Shown here: positions 37,060-47,640 of the stretch, piece by piece
Layout of the letters: each line of letters begins with the position of its first letter
Numbering within the stretch: position 1 is the stretch's first letter
Source: Arthrobacter alpinus
Lineage (GTDB): Bacteria; Actinomycetota; Actinomycetes; Actinomycetales; Micrococcaceae
Direction: 5' to 3'
DNA length: 64,000 nt
Assembly (NCBI RefSeq): GCF_001445575.1
Contig: NZ_CP013200.1
Location: forward strand, 4,216,001 to 4,280,000
The notes under the pieces: model-generated
Seen by the model: the letters and a program-made list of their open reading frames with translations, nothing else
Databases searched by the model: none
What the model was told of the DNA's origin: nothing
Position numbers and translations under genes: made by a program

Positions 37060-37617
37060 ATGTCTACGAAAAAGTGCCCAGAATGCCAGGCCCCGTTTGA
37101 ACAGCGGCGCACCACCCAGCTGTACTGCTCAGCCACGTGCTCGGGACGATCCCGTGAACGACGCCGCCGGGACGCCCGGCGAGCCACAGCAAGAGCAACC
37201 AACCAAACCCTCGTTGCCCTTGAGCACGCCAGTGGCAATGCTCGCCTGCTCAACGCGGAGAAACAACACCTGCGCAGTCTGAAATCTGGAACATCCGTCA
37301 TCCTGACCAAGTCCCAGGAAACAGTCCTGGCTCGGGACAGGATCATCGACGATCAGCGAACCCAGCTGCACCTCCTGGCCACCAAGTATTTTGACCAGTC
37401 CAGCCAGCTCGCAGAATCCAAGGCAGAATGCGTCGAGCTGAAGCTGGAAGTCTCGCGAATCCTGAAAGACCGGCGGGCGGATCTGCAGGATCTGATGCAG
37501 ATCGCCGTGCGCATGCTCCAACTCACCGACCATCTCGGTATCCCTCTTGACCGGCCCACCGCGGAGATCTTCCACCGCCGCGGCTGGAACACGAAGATTG
37601 CGGCGGAATCCCGATGA
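37060..37617 (+). CDS. Zinc-ribbon / coiled-coil protein upstream of the relaxase
   Basis: A 185-residue protein. Near the start CPECQAPFEQRRTTQLYCSA then TCSG gives a four-Cys zinc site, followed by a strongly basic patch (RSRERRRRDARRATARA). Residues 65-160 are long charged helices, probably coiled coil. The stop overlaps the relaxase ATG (ATGA at 37614-37617), so the two are coupled. A DNA-binding accessory protein of the relaxosome is the natural inference. No family name is known to me. Confidence 0.7.
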   Translation: MSTKKCPECQAPFEQRRTTQLYCSATCSGRSRERRRRDARRATARATNQTLVALEHASGNARLLNAEKQHLRSLKSGTSVILTKSQETVLARDRIIDDQRTQLHLLATKYFDQSSQLAESKAECVELKLEVSRILKDRRADLQDLMQIAVRMLQLTDHLGIPLDRPTAEIFHRRGWNTKIAAESR

Positions 37618-40600
37618 CCATCTCCATCGCCCGTCTCACCGCACACAGCGGCGTCAAGTACCTGCTGAAAACAACCATGCACGACGACGTCCCCCTCACC
37701 TCGGGCGACGCCACTGGTTACTACATGAAGGCGGGCACTCCCCCGGGTCGTTGGCTCGGCAGCGGCTTGGCCGGGATAGGCAGGGAAAGGCTTGTCCCAG
37801 TCACCAGCGATGACGCCACCGCAGTCTTTTCCAATGCAGACCACCCCGACACGCATCATGCGTTGGGCCATCACCACGGCGCAACCACCATCGCACACCG
37901 CAACGGCGAGGAAATTCAGCGCGTTGCCGTCGCAGGATTTGACCTGACGTTCAGCGTCCCCAAATCCATTTCCGTCTTGTGGGCGCTGGCCCCGCGCGAT
38001 GTCCAGCAACAGATTCTCGCAGCCCACCACCATGCCGTCAACCAGGTCCTCGAGTGGCTGGAGGAATCCGCCATCCACACTCGTACCGGCCGTGGCGGAG
38101 TCGCCCACGTCGCCACAAAGGGTGCAGTCGCAGCCGCGTTTGACCATTGGGAATCCCGTGCACGCGACCCCCAGCTCCACACGCACGTCGTCATCGCCAA
38201 CCGGGTGCAGCGAGCAACAGATGGTGTCTGGACCACTCTGGATTCGAGGACGCTCTACAAGGCCACCGTGGCGGCCAGCGAGCACTACAACGGCCTCCTC
38301 TTTGACCGCCTGCAGGAACGGCTAGGTGCGGTGCCAGGATTTCGCGCTCCCACCAACCGCGTGCGCAACGCCCGCCATGAGCTCGTCGGTGTCGATGACG
38401 CCCTCATCCACGAGTTCTCCAACCGCTCACACCGCATCGATGAGGAGAAAGACCGCCTCGTCACGGCTTGGACCCAGGAACACGGTCTGGAACCCTCCCC
38501 CACCACGGTCCTCAAGCTGCGCCAGCAAGCCACGCTCTCCACTAGGCAGGCGAAGGGCAAAGAGCCACGACCGCTCAGTGACCTTGCCGCAGGCTGGCGT
38601 TCGCGCGCCCAGCGGCTCGGTTTTGAACCCGCAGACGTCATCCGCCACACCATCAACCGCTCCCACGAGTGCCCCGTCAACGCCGCCGACCTCACCGAGT
38701 CCTGGGTCACCGCCGCAGCCACGGCCACCCGCCAAGCGGTGGCGCAACGCCGCGCAACATGGAACCGCTGGAACCTCCTGGCCGAGGCGGAACGCATCTG
38801 CGCCGAAATCAGGTGCGACTCCGCCGCCGACCGCCGGCACATGCTCGACGTCGTCGTCACCGCTGCCGAGTCCCAGAGCGTCGCGCTCAACGCCTACCGC
38901 TACAACGTCCCACTCAAAGCTGGCAGTGACATCGACTTCGCAGGCCACGCCGTCTTCGAGTTCCCCGGGGCTCGCCTCTACACAGACGCCGGCATCCTCG
39001 CCAATGAACAGTTGGTCATGGACACCATGAACGACGACGGCGGACCCGCCATCGCGCCCTACCTCGCCGACGCTTTCCTCGCCACGAGCGACCACGCTGC
39101 TGGTCACCTTGGGCTGGCACCCGACCAACGTGCCGCAGCACACGAGGTACTGTCCAGCGGCAGGAGCCTTGACGCCGTCGTCGGTCCGGCGGGTTCTGGC
39201 AAGACAACGACGATGGCTGCCATCCGCGACGGATGGGAACGGGCCTACGGTGCCGGCAGCGTCGTCGGACTGGCCCCGGCAGCTGCGAGCGCCGAGGTGC
39301 TCGGCAGGAAGCTGGGTTTGGCCGCTGAGAATGTTGCCAAGTGGCTGTATGAAACGGTAGGCCAAGGCGCCGCCCACAGGGCGGAACAGTTTCAGGACTT
39401 GGAGGCTGCTGACCCATCATCACCGTGGCAGCGTGCCAGAACGACGCAGAGGATGGCTGCATTGTCCATGAAGCAGGAGCAGTGGTCTTTCCGGAGCAAT
39501 CAGTTGGTGATTGTTGATGAGGCGTCGATGGTTTCGACCGTGCAGCTGGCGGCGCTAGTGCATCAAGCACGGGATGCCGGGGCCAAGATTGTGCTGGTGG
39601 GTGATCCTGCGCAGTTGGACGCGATCGATGCCGGTGGGATCCTGGGCTGGTTGGACCGGCAGGGCAAGGCAGTTCAACTGACCAGTGTGCGGAGATTCAG
39701 TCACGAGTGGGAGGGGCCGGCATCGCTCCTGCTGCGCGTGGGCGATGGTGAGGCTATCCAGGCTTACGCAACACACGGGCGTTTTCGCCACGGTGACTAC
39801 GCCGAGATGGTCGACCAAGCGTATGAGCGGTGGGCCGCGGACATTCACGCCGGGGTTTCGTCCATCCTCATCGCGCCAGACAACGAGACTGTCACAGCCC
39901 TCAACGAACGAGCTCACGCCGATTTGGTGGCCCGAGGCACGGTTGATGCCGTCCAAACTGTGCGGCTCAGCGATGGACTCACTGCGGGTCGGGGAGACAC
40001 CGTCATCGCCCGCAAGAACGATCGACGCCTCACTGATGACTGCGGCGATTTCATCCGCAATGGCACCCTCATCAGAATCACCGCCAAGCCCGGACACGAT
40101 GGATCCGTGATGGGTCGCCGGCTCGACACCGGCAATTTCATTCGGTTGAGCAGCGAATACCTCTCGGAATCCACTGAGCTCGGATACGCGACGACGGCGC
40201 ACCGCTCCCAAGGCATCACGGTCGGCACCAGCCACACCCTGCTGACCCAAGATTGCCTGACACGCGAACTGTTCTACGTCGGCATGACCCGGGGGCAGGA
40301 CAGTAACACCGCCTATGTGTGTGAATCCGGTCCGCCAGTGACGATGAGCTGCATGAGGGCCACGATTCGACGTGGTTGGAAATCATCAGTGAGGTCCTGG
40401 CTACCCAAGGTGCCGAGCGGGCCGCGCACGAGGTCCGCGACGAGGAACAGGAAAACGAACATTCCCTGCATCGTCTCGCCGCTGAGTACGACTACCTCGC
40501 CCTGATCGCAGCCGCAGAAGACCTACGCGCCGCGATAGAACACATCCAGCCAGGTACGGTGAGCATCCTGGAATGCTCACCGTCTTGGGGTGCGGGCGTT

Positions 40601-41164
40601 GCCGCCTGGAGGCGGGCTACTGCTCGTGAACCCGTTGCGGCAGTTGCAACGCTGAAGCACACCCTTCGACGCCCCGGCGACGCCAAGGACGTCATGGCAG
40701 TTCTTCATGCACGGCTCCGCCTGGTCGGTGGCACCACGTCAGCTGGCCACGACGATTGGCTGCATGCGGAGCTCACCAGTAGCCGGCCGGATCTCAAATA
40801 CATGATTGCCCAAGTACGCCGCCTCGCCGCCGCCAGAGTCCAGGAGCTGAAAGTGAGGGCGCTGACTAGCGCCGACACGTGGACACAGCGAGTGGACGGC
40901 AGGCTCCCGAGTGGCATCAAAGCGATGGACCGAAGTGCGCTGCTGGAACAAATAGCTATCTACAGGGACCGTTGGCAGATTGGGGACGACCCGGACCCGT
41001 TGGGCCATCCCACTGCAGACTACGAGTGGGAGCGCGCCAACGATCGACGACAGCTCGAGGCAGAGCTGTCACGGCTGCAATCCACCGTTGCCAGCTGCAA
41101 TAGAACCACTGCGGTGAAGGTTCCTGCCGCTGTTCCCCTTACCAATGTCGGCTGGGAAATTTAG
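37614..41164 (+). pseudogene. MobF (TrwC/TraI-like) conjugative relaxase-helicase, frameshifted near its C-terminus
   Basis: The first frame (37614-40505) gives the TrwC relaxase domain: paired Tyr36/Tyr37 in ATGYYMKAG, FDLTFSVPKSISVLWALA, and metal His178, His189 and His191 in DHWESRARDPQLHTHVV. The helicase half follows, with Walker A VVGPAGSGKTTTMAA (about 521-535), Walker B LVIVDEASMVST and the late motif YATTAHRSQGITV. After NTAYVCESGPP (about 40330) this frame becomes nonsense. The next frame continues DDELHEGHDSTWLEIISEVL to 41164. So one base has changed near 40325-40340, and the repaired protein would be about 1180 residues. Nicking and unwinding parts are whole, so function may survive. 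Confidence 0.85.
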
Positions 41165-41186
41165 AATAAGGACAGAGGAGGAAGTC

Positions 41187-41714
41187 ATGGAGAGCAACCC
41201 GATGATTAGGCCGCAGCTCAGCGGCGGCCTCCTCGTTGCGACGACCGTCATCGCCGGCGTGGCCATGCTGTACGTGGTAGCCGCGATCATCATCGCTTGG
41301 CCAGGATTCCAGAGTATTTGGATCGTTTTCGGCGTGACGCTCTTGGCGGCAGGCTGGGTGGCTTGGCGCTGGGCCCGGCGGGTTCAGGGCCGGCGACAGT
41401 GGCAGCAGTTCGCCGACAGGCAGTGGGAATACCTAACTCGCATCAAGGGGGAACACGAAGCCACCGCTGAGATCACCGTCCTCAGTTTCGAAGAAATTCA
41501 ACCGACTGGCTCTTGGGCAACCATCCGCTGGAACAAGTTCGGATATGTTCAGCCCGTGTGGATCGAGAATGGTACGTTCGCCATCTGGCCCGATTCCGTA
41601 TTACTCATCCGCCCAGATCCGACGCAAATTCAGGTTGGGGCGCCCTGGCCGCAGACTTACTACCTCCGTTCTCATGCTTGCTTGGCTATCGCACCAGCTC
41701 CAGCAAGTGCTTGA
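41187..41714 (+). CDS. Two-helix membrane protein downstream of the relaxase
   Basis: A 175-residue protein from the ATG at 41187 behind GAGGAAG. It has two adjacent membrane segments (about residues 13-35 GLLVATTVIAGVAMLYVVAA; 43-62 IWIVFGVTLLAAGWVAWRW), then a basic linker and a soluble Trp-rich domain with no family I recognise. It follows the relaxase by 22 bp and is probably in its operon; a role in transfer or entry exclusion is only a guess. Confidence 0.6.
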   Translation: MESNPMIRPQLSGGLLVATTVIAGVAMLYVVAAIIIAWPGFQSIWIVFGVTLLAAGWVAWRWARRVQGRRQWQQFADRQWEYLTRIKGEHEATAEITVLSFEEIQPTGSWATIRWNKFGYVQPVWIENGTFAIWPDSVLLIRPDPTQIQVGAPWPQTYYLRSHACLAIAPAPASA

Positions 41715-41904
41715 ACCCTAAGTTGCTTGATGAGATGTGGCGACAGGGCAGAGCTGTCACACCGCATGGCGTCTACCGTGAACTAATCTGAACAGCCTGT
41801 CTAAAAAGACAGCAGAGCAATCCTCGCAAGGGCGCCCCGTTCAGTACAACACCGTCTATTTTCGAAACATGTGCTGGGCGTAGAACACTGCGGCGACACG
41901 TACA

Positions 41905-44052
41905 TCAGCCGTCTTCCCTGATGTAGGTCACGCCGAAGGCGCGGACCTGACGGAACTCTTGGCGGGCGGTACCGAAATCGAACCACCCACCTTCCTGCTT
42001 CTGGAAGATATCTAGGCCTCTGCCAAGGTTGATTCGCCAGCCGTTATCTGTGCGGATCCACCGATCGTGACCGCCTGGGTCCTTGGCGATTTCGAGCTTT
42101 ATGCCCTGCTGAGCAGCCCCCTGGAGAATCTGGCTGAGCATCTGCAACTGCTTCTTCTGATACTCGGGATCTTCCTCGAGCGTGGTGTAGAGCTTGAACA
42201 CTGCTTCGTCTGCGGGGTCCTTCGAAGCTGCGATGAGCGCCAGGAGATCCACGAGGTTGCGGCCTTGGTGAGGCTGGCGGATGTACGGATCATGCAGCTC
42301 AATCTCTGTCGCATCGCGCAGATATGGCATGAAGAGAGCCTCATAAGAGATACCGCGCTGATTCTCGACGAAGTCCCGCTGCCCCCGAAAGAGATTTTCC
42401 TTGTCTGGCACCGGCGTAACGGTCGGCTCTGGCGCCGACGTGCCTGGAAGTTGCACGGCCGGTTCAGTGGGCATTGACGGGTCCCCCGAAGCACCAGGAC
42501 GGCCACGATAGTAGTGGGCCGGGTACTCGTCCTCTTCCAAGGTAGTGACAGCAGTCCACTCTCCTGACGGAGACTGATATCCGAAGTTGACCGCCGACAT
42601 GGTGTCGTCGATACGCAGGATCTGATCCTTCACACGCTTGCGACCCTCAATCGAAAACCGCAGAATCTCTTCGATCTCCGCACCAGTTGCTTGCTCATGA
42701 GGGTAGAGCAATTTCATCAGACCCGAGAAGGTTTTGTGGATGCCGTCACGGTCGCGTGTAGAGATGTCCGCACCGAGACTGAAGTGGGGCTGGTAGCGGT
42801 CGGAGTAGTCTAGGTTTCGCATCGACTTGAGCACCTCTGCAATGTAGTCGACCACAAAGCCATAGCCGTTGGAGAACATCTCTCCGCGGATCGTGTCGAT
42901 TTCCCATCCCGGGATGTAGAAGTGCAGTCGGTCGAGGTAAGCCGAGTCATGGTAGCTCTCGGGCAGCTCGTCAAAGAGGTCGGAATGCTTGAGCATGTAC
43001 GGCACAGTCCTGGAGGTGTTGCCGACGAACACCATGGATGCTTCAGCGCCGTGAGGCTCCACGCCACGGGAGAACGACTTGTTCGCCATGTAGTTCTTCA
43101 TGATGTCCACTAACGCTTTGTCGGTACGCTTCTTCTTGCCAGCAAATTCGTCGAATGCCACGACATCCCAGTAGCCGACGAGTCCGATGCGGCCGTTGGC
43201 GTTGTTGACGAAGAGCTTAGGCACAGTGATCTCACCGCCAGAAATTAACATCCCGTGGGGAGAAAACTCCGAGTAGATGTGCGACTTTCCGGTACCCTTG
43301 GGTCCTAGCTCTACAAGGTTGTAGTTGCGCTCAACGAACGGGATAAGACGGACAAGTTGGAGCAGTTTGGCCCGACGTCCAAACTGATCGGGATTGAAAC
43401 CGATCGACTGGATCAGCAGATCGATCCACTCGTCAGTGCTAAATTTCGCCCTCGCCTCGAGGTAGCCATCGTAGTCGAAGCTCGACATTTGGATGGGCTT
43501 CAGGCTCCCGAGAATCCACGGCACCACCTTCGCGTTGTCACTATGGAAGTATTCGATGTCGCACATGCACCATACGCCGCTGACGAGCAGCTTCTGGTTG
43601 GCGTTGACCGTGTGCGGGTCAACGAGAACACCGTTTATACCGAGGTTCGAGAAAGATGCCTCGTAGGTGTCGTCTTTCTCATTCAGTGTCACACTGACGC
43701 GGTCGATGACGCGGAAACGCCCCTTCTCGCGGATTTTCGACTTGATCAGCTCGTTCTCATTGCGGTGCACGTAATGCTCCGCAAGAATCCGCCTCACTGT
43801 CTCGATACCCTCCTGAATCCCGGCCTCGACGTCGGTCGCGGCATACTGCCCCAGCAGGTACTCCAATACATAGGAAGGTACTATCGCGTTGCCCTTGACA
43901 GTCTTGACGAGGTCCTTACGGACCACGGCACCTGCAAAGTGCTCGTTGATCTTGCGGTCCAAGTCGCTCTGCGGCACCTTCGACTGTGGGAAAACATCAT
44001 CCAAGTCGTCGGCAACCATCGCCTGGAAGATCAGATCGATCTCGTCGCTCAT
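41905..44052 (-). CDS. brxL: BREX type 1 Lon-like protein BrxL
   Basis: A 715-residue protein from the ATG at 44052 (TGATG overlap with the pglZ stop). The AAA core has Walker A ELGPKGTGKSHIYSEF (about residues 248-263) and Walker B VVAFDEFAGKKK, between the family's N-terminal domain (DLDRKINEHFAGAVVRKDLV) and a Pro-rich linker before a C-terminal domain. It lacks a clear Lon Ser-Lys dyad near the end by eye, in line with BrxL studies that describe a DNA-binding AAA+ assembly. It ends the BREX operon, as usual in type 1. Confidence 0.93.
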   Translation of the reverse strand: MSDEIDLIFQAMVADDLDDVFPQSKVPQSDLDRKINEHFAGAVVRKDLVKTVKGNAIVPSYVLEYLLGQYAATDVEAGIQEGIETVRRILAEHYVHRNENELIKSKIREKGRFRVIDRVSVTLNEKDDTYEASFSNLGINGVLVDPHTVNANQKLLVSGVWCMCDIEYFHSDNAKVVPWILGSLKPIQMSSFDYDGYLEARAKFSTDEWIDLLIQSIGFNPDQFGRRAKLLQLVRLIPFVERNYNLVELGPKGTGKSHIYSEFSPHGMLISGGEITVPKLFVNNANGRIGLVGYWDVVAFDEFAGKKKRTDKALVDIMKNYMANKSFSRGVEPHGAEASMVFVGNTSRTVPYMLKHSDLFDELPESYHDSAYLDRLHFYIPGWEIDTIRGEMFSNGYGFVVDYIAEVLKSMRNLDYSDRYQPHFSLGADISTRDRDGIHKTFSGLMKLLYPHEQATGAEIEEILRFSIEGRKRVKDQILRIDDTMSAVNFGYQSPSGEWTAVTTLEEDEYPAHYYRGRPGASGDPSMPTEPAVQLPGTSAPEPTVTPVPDKENLFRGQRDFVENQRGISYEALFMPYLRDATEIELHDPYIRQPHQGRNLVDLLALIAASKDPADEAVFKLYTTLEEDPEYQKKQLQMLSQILQGAAQQGIKLEIAKDPGGHDRWIRTDNGWRINLGRGLDIFQKQEGGWFDFGTARQEFRQVRAFGVTYIREDG

Positions 44053-46559
44053 CAGAAGTCCCACCCGTCGTCGCTCGTGAAGGCGCGTTTGACCGCGTAC
44101 GGCGCACCCTTATATTTCTTCCACTGGTCGGTGCCTTCGATCGGCTCCAACAGGCGGAACTCAACGCTCTGGTTGTTCGCCGCGTCTGCGTCCTTACTCA
44201 GCAGAAGCCGGACGATCTGGAAACGATCCCGTCCCTCACCGCTCTCTGAATCAAAGACCATCTCCTGTTCATTGGAGATCAGTTGCTCTCCGAAGTAAAG
44301 TCCCGCGCGCAGGCGCCTAGCAGTGACCTTGGGTTCAACTTTCATCGACTGGTAGAGCTTCACCACGATCTGGCCGGTGGTGATCTTGTCAGACTCCGGG
44401 TGAATGTCGACGTTGACCCTCTCTACCGTCGTGGAACGGCCCTTGTTGATCGAGACGACTGGCACCACGATCTCCTGCAGCGAAGCACCACCGTGCACGA
44501 ACTGAAACCCGGAACCCGGCTTGACGATCCGGTGGATCGAGTTCGGGATCTGCACCTCCAGATCACTGGACAACCCAACCTGGTGAGGCTGGAAGGTTCG
44601 GAACGCGGCGTCTTCCTTCAGCCCCCGGCCAAGCACGTATCGACGCTTCTCGGCCACGATCTGGTCACCCTGCGGTTTGACTGTGAGGTTGAACTGCGTC
44701 GCGAGTTTGGAACGCTGGTATAGGAACCCGTGGTCGGCAGTGACGAAAATGTTCGTCGCGTTGGCGTTGGCAAGTTTCTTCACGATATCTACAAGGTGAT
44801 CCAGCGATTCAGACACTGCTGCGAACGTGCGGTGTTCCGACTTCGAACTGTCACCCGTAGCATCAATCGTGTCGTGGTAGACGTACAGCACCTGATTCGA
44901 CGAGTACAGATCACGTCGTTCAGCTGGCTTCATCTCGACGAAATCCTTCGCCTGGATGGCCGTTCCCCCGACAGCCTCAAGGATCTTGCTGCGATTGGCA
45001 GAGCCATCAGACCTCAACCCGTCAACGAGGACCGGGTCACCGTTCATCGAATGGGCAAGCGTTTTGTGCGGCAGGAGAGCAGCCATCCCCAGCTGGGTGT
45101 AGCTCGGGAGCACGCCAAGCATGGCATCGGTCTTTGCGTCGAACTTGTCCAGGCCAAGGATTCGGGTTTCAAGTTCCTTGGCGACCTCGAACCGCATGGC
45201 ATCGGAGATCACCACGACGGCTTTCTTGTTCCCGCCCTTGGTGAGCTTCGCGACGTACTTCTCGTAGAATTCAGACTGCGAGGTCGCTTCCGGTGTGCGC
45301 CACCGCTGCACCGCATCGACCTGTTCCTGCCACGACATGCCCAGGGGCGCCACGAAGTCCGTCACGTACGCGGCTTCGACCTGTTCGGCAAGTTCATCGA
45401 GCGGCTGCTTGAACTCCGCAGTCAGGTATGCGTATGTGAACTGGCGGTATCGCTGATCGATACGGAACAAGTCGTCCCTGTACCGGGTCAAGCCTTCATC
45501 GAAACTTGCGAATTCAAGGCGCGCGGCGCGGATTGCAGGGATGAGTTCCGCAGCAGCAGTTAGCGCCTCATAGAGCATGGCGTAGTCCTCGAACCAGAAG
45601 CTGCCATGACGCCGAACACCGATGGTCTCGAGGATCTCACGCTGCGGCATCGTCTGGTTGACGATGCCGTCGACCAGACGACGGATGATCTCTCTCTCGG
45701 CGGCCTCGAAAATGTCGGCATCCCTGAGAGTCTCCCACGGGAGCCCGGCTACCTGTTCCTCGTATGCGAGGTCACCTTCAGCCTTGCGGGCCAAGATCTT
45801 AATCGCGGAGGCACTTCGCTTCGAGTCACGGAAGCTGCGGAAGTCGATTGCGAGATTACGCGCGCCCTTCGAAGACGTGACGTCGAAACCATCACGGGCC
45901 TGCTGGAACATCCACAGCACGAATCCCGGAATGGTCGGAGCCGCCGACAGGTAACCGTAGATGTGCTCAGCGCCACTCCAGTGGAACTCTGCGAGTCCGA
46001 GTTTGCTCAGGGCGTCCCAACCAGAGGTCTCGCCCTGTGCGTGATGAGACAGCAGCGTGCGCGTGAGATCAGAGAAGCTGTGTTCCTTCTGACAGATCGC
46101 GACGGCGGACATTTTCGCCTGCACCGTCACCAAATCGTCGCTGGGCAGTAGCAGTATCTTCAGACTCTCGACTAGCTTGGAGTCGGAGAAGAACGCAGGG
46201 TGCTCAGTGACCAGCGCGTCCGAGCCAGGCTCGGCTAGGCCCAAGCCCGCACGCAGGAGTGCACCACGGTCTGCTGTGAAGACAGGACCGTAAGCGAGCT
46301 CCACGTCGAGTAACCAGTTATTGGTGCCTTCAGTCGCCGCGCCCGAGCGATAGATCAGGAACTGTGATGCAGTGTCCTCGCGGAGCACACGGTGCTTTAT
46401 CGCGAATTCGTCATCTGCGACCCTCAGCACCGAGACGCCGTCGGGCACTTGGCTATCCAGTTCAGCCGCGTAACCGCCGTCGGAGTCTTGCCACACAACG
46501 ATGCGCTGATTTGCAAAGCGGACTGCAAGATGATCATGGATTGACGGCGCCTTGCTCAC
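44052..46559 (-). CDS. pglZ: BREX phosphatase-like protein PglZ
   Basis: An 835-residue protein with the PglZ alkaline-phosphatase-like domain in the centre: AVVVISDAMRFEVAKELE (about residues 447-464), with the metal-binding Asp, and NIFVTADHGFLYQR (603-616). A helical N-terminal half and a beta-rich C-terminal part match type 1 PglZ. It begins GTG at 46559, overlapping the stop of the PglX C-terminal frame (GTGA), and ends one base into brxL. This coupling shows that pglZ was built to follow translation of the pglX 3' end. Confidence 0.93.
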   Translation of the reverse strand: MSKAPSIHDHLAVRFANQRIVVWQDSDGGYAAELDSQVPDGVSVLRVADDEFAIKHRVLREDTASQFLIYRSGAATEGTNNWLLDVELAYGPVFTADRGALLRAGLGLAEPGSDALVTEHPAFFSDSKLVESLKILLLPSDDLVTVQAKMSAVAICQKEHSFSDLTRTLLSHHAQGETSGWDALSKLGLAEFHWSGAEHIYGYLSAAPTIPGFVLWMFQQARDGFDVTSSKGARNLAIDFRSFRDSKRSASAIKILARKAEGDLAYEEQVAGLPWETLRDADIFEAAEREIIRRLVDGIVNQTMPQREILETIGVRRHGSFWFEDYAMLYEALTAAAELIPAIRAARLEFASFDEGLTRYRDDLFRIDQRYRQFTYAYLTAEFKQPLDELAEQVEAAYVTDFVAPLGMSWQEQVDAVQRWRTPEATSQSEFYEKYVAKLTKGGNKKAVVVISDAMRFEVAKELETRILGLDKFDAKTDAMLGVLPSYTQLGMAALLPHKTLAHSMNGDPVLVDGLRSDGSANRSKILEAVGGTAIQAKDFVEMKPAERRDLYSSNQVLYVYHDTIDATGDSSKSEHRTFAAVSESLDHLVDIVKKLANANATNIFVTADHGFLYQRSKLATQFNLTVKPQGDQIVAEKRRYVLGRGLKEDAAFRTFQPHQVGLSSDLEVQIPNSIHRIVKPGSGFQFVHGGASLQEIVVPVVSINKGRSTTVERVNVDIHPESDKITTGQIVVKLYQSMKVEPKVTARRLRAGLYFGEQLISNEQEMVFDSESGEGRDRFQIVRLLLSKDADAANNQSVEFRLLEPIEGTDQWKKYKGAPYAVKRAFTSDDGWDF

Positions 46560-47536
46560 TCAGATGCCTCCAGACCTTTGATTGGGCGCAGCGCCGGGTA
46601 AAAATTCGGGTAATTTACCTTTACACCGTCATCGAGGTTGATCTCGACCTTCTGGATGTCCAGCGGATAGAGCACGTCATGCTCGTAGTCCCGCAGCTCA
46701 GCCAGAACAGCGCGCAGCCGGTCGGCTTCATTCTGATCCTGTGCTGACGCACCGCCGGCGGCAGCTTCCTCAGCACGCTGAAGGCCGACTTCGAGCTTGG
46801 CGCGGTACTCGCGCAGGTATTCGTTCAACACCGTCGAGACCGTCGCCGGGGTGTAGCGGTGCAAGTAGATCAAAGCGTTGAACGAGCCCTTGGGTGAGGA
46901 GAACATCCAGTAGATAGGGCGCTTTTTGTAGCGCTGCACGTGATCGTCGTAGAACTTCGAGCGTGAGATGCTCCGACCCGATGGGTTCGACTTCATGATG
47001 AAGTAGTCACGGATGGTCTTCACACCCAATGATTCCTCGACGAACCGCAGGTTCTCTTCGAAGCACTCAACGCCGAACGCGACGCGCAGGAACTGACGGA
47101 AACGCTCAACTATGTCGTCCTCGAACCAGCCATCGTCAACGAACGGGATGACGTTATCAGCGTCAGGCATGAACGTCGGCGACTGCACGTTCGTGAGGTA
47201 GTCCTGAAGCGTTGAACTCTGATCCGCAAGGATCAGGCCCGGCTTGTCCAGACTGTAGCGACCGAACATGCAGCCGACCGCATACGAGATGAGGTCGACG
47301 ACGGCGGACTCCGCGAACTGGACATCGCGCTCCTCGGGCGTCTTGTTTGGCCACCGAAACGCGGAGTTGTTGGTGAGCGATACACGCTCGAGCGGTACGT
47401 GCGAGCCAACCTCGTCCTCGAGTCCGTAGAGCTTCGCGACGGCTTCGTTGTTCTCGATCTCCAGCTGTTGCTGAGCGTGCGAGCGCGCCGCCCACTCTTC
47501 TCGATGTTGCGCAACGGTCTGTTCAAGCGTCTTCAA
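46556..47536 (-). CDS. pglX: Detached C-terminal third of PglX
   Basis: A 326-residue frame that matches the invariant end of PglX: a coiled coil with EEWAARSHAQQQLEIENNEA and VAKLYGLEDEV, then FRQFLRVAFGVECFEENLRF, SRSKFYDDHVQRYKKRPIYW and MFSSPKGSFNALIYLHRY. In intact PglX this follows the target-recognition region. Here the upstream part lies 2.6 kb away beyond a recombinase gene. An in-frame TAA sits just before it; TTG at 47536 preceded by AAGGA could start it as its own protein. It may work as a split subunit or be inactive until DNA rearrangement rejoins it. Confidence 0.88.
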   Translation of the reverse strand: MKTLEQTVAQHREEWAARSHAQQQLEIENNEAVAKLYGLEDEVGSHVPLERVSLTNNSAFRWPNKTPEERDVQFAESAVVDLISYAVGCMFGRYSLDKPGLILADQSSTLQDYLTNVQSPTFMPDADNVIPFVDDGWFEDDIVERFRQFLRVAFGVECFEENLRFVEESLGVKTIRDYFIMKSNPSGRSISRSKFYDDHVQRYKKRPIYWMFSSPKGSFNALIYLHRYTPATVSTVLNEYLREYRAKLEVGLQRAEEAAAGGASAQDQNEADRLRAVLAELRDYEHDVLYPLDIQKVEINLDDGVKVNYPNFYPALRPIKGLEASE

Positions 47537-47600
47537 CGGGGTTCCTTACGAGAGTTCGCCGAGGTATCGATTTTCACCGCCGACCGGTTCCCCGGCACAG

Positions 47601-47624
47601 CAGGGTAGCCATTGGGATAGCCGA
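47601..47624 (+). repeat. Tandem 12-bp motif pair, left of recombinase gene
   Basis: CAGGGTAGCCAT (47601-47612) is followed directly by the variant TGGGATAGCCGA (47613-47624). The same pairing occurs at 48891-48914 on the other side of the recombinase gene, in the same orientation. Such clustered short repeats fit the arm sites of a tyrosine recombinase. Confidence 0.6.
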
Positions 47625-47640
47625 AGTGATTCTTCTCAGT

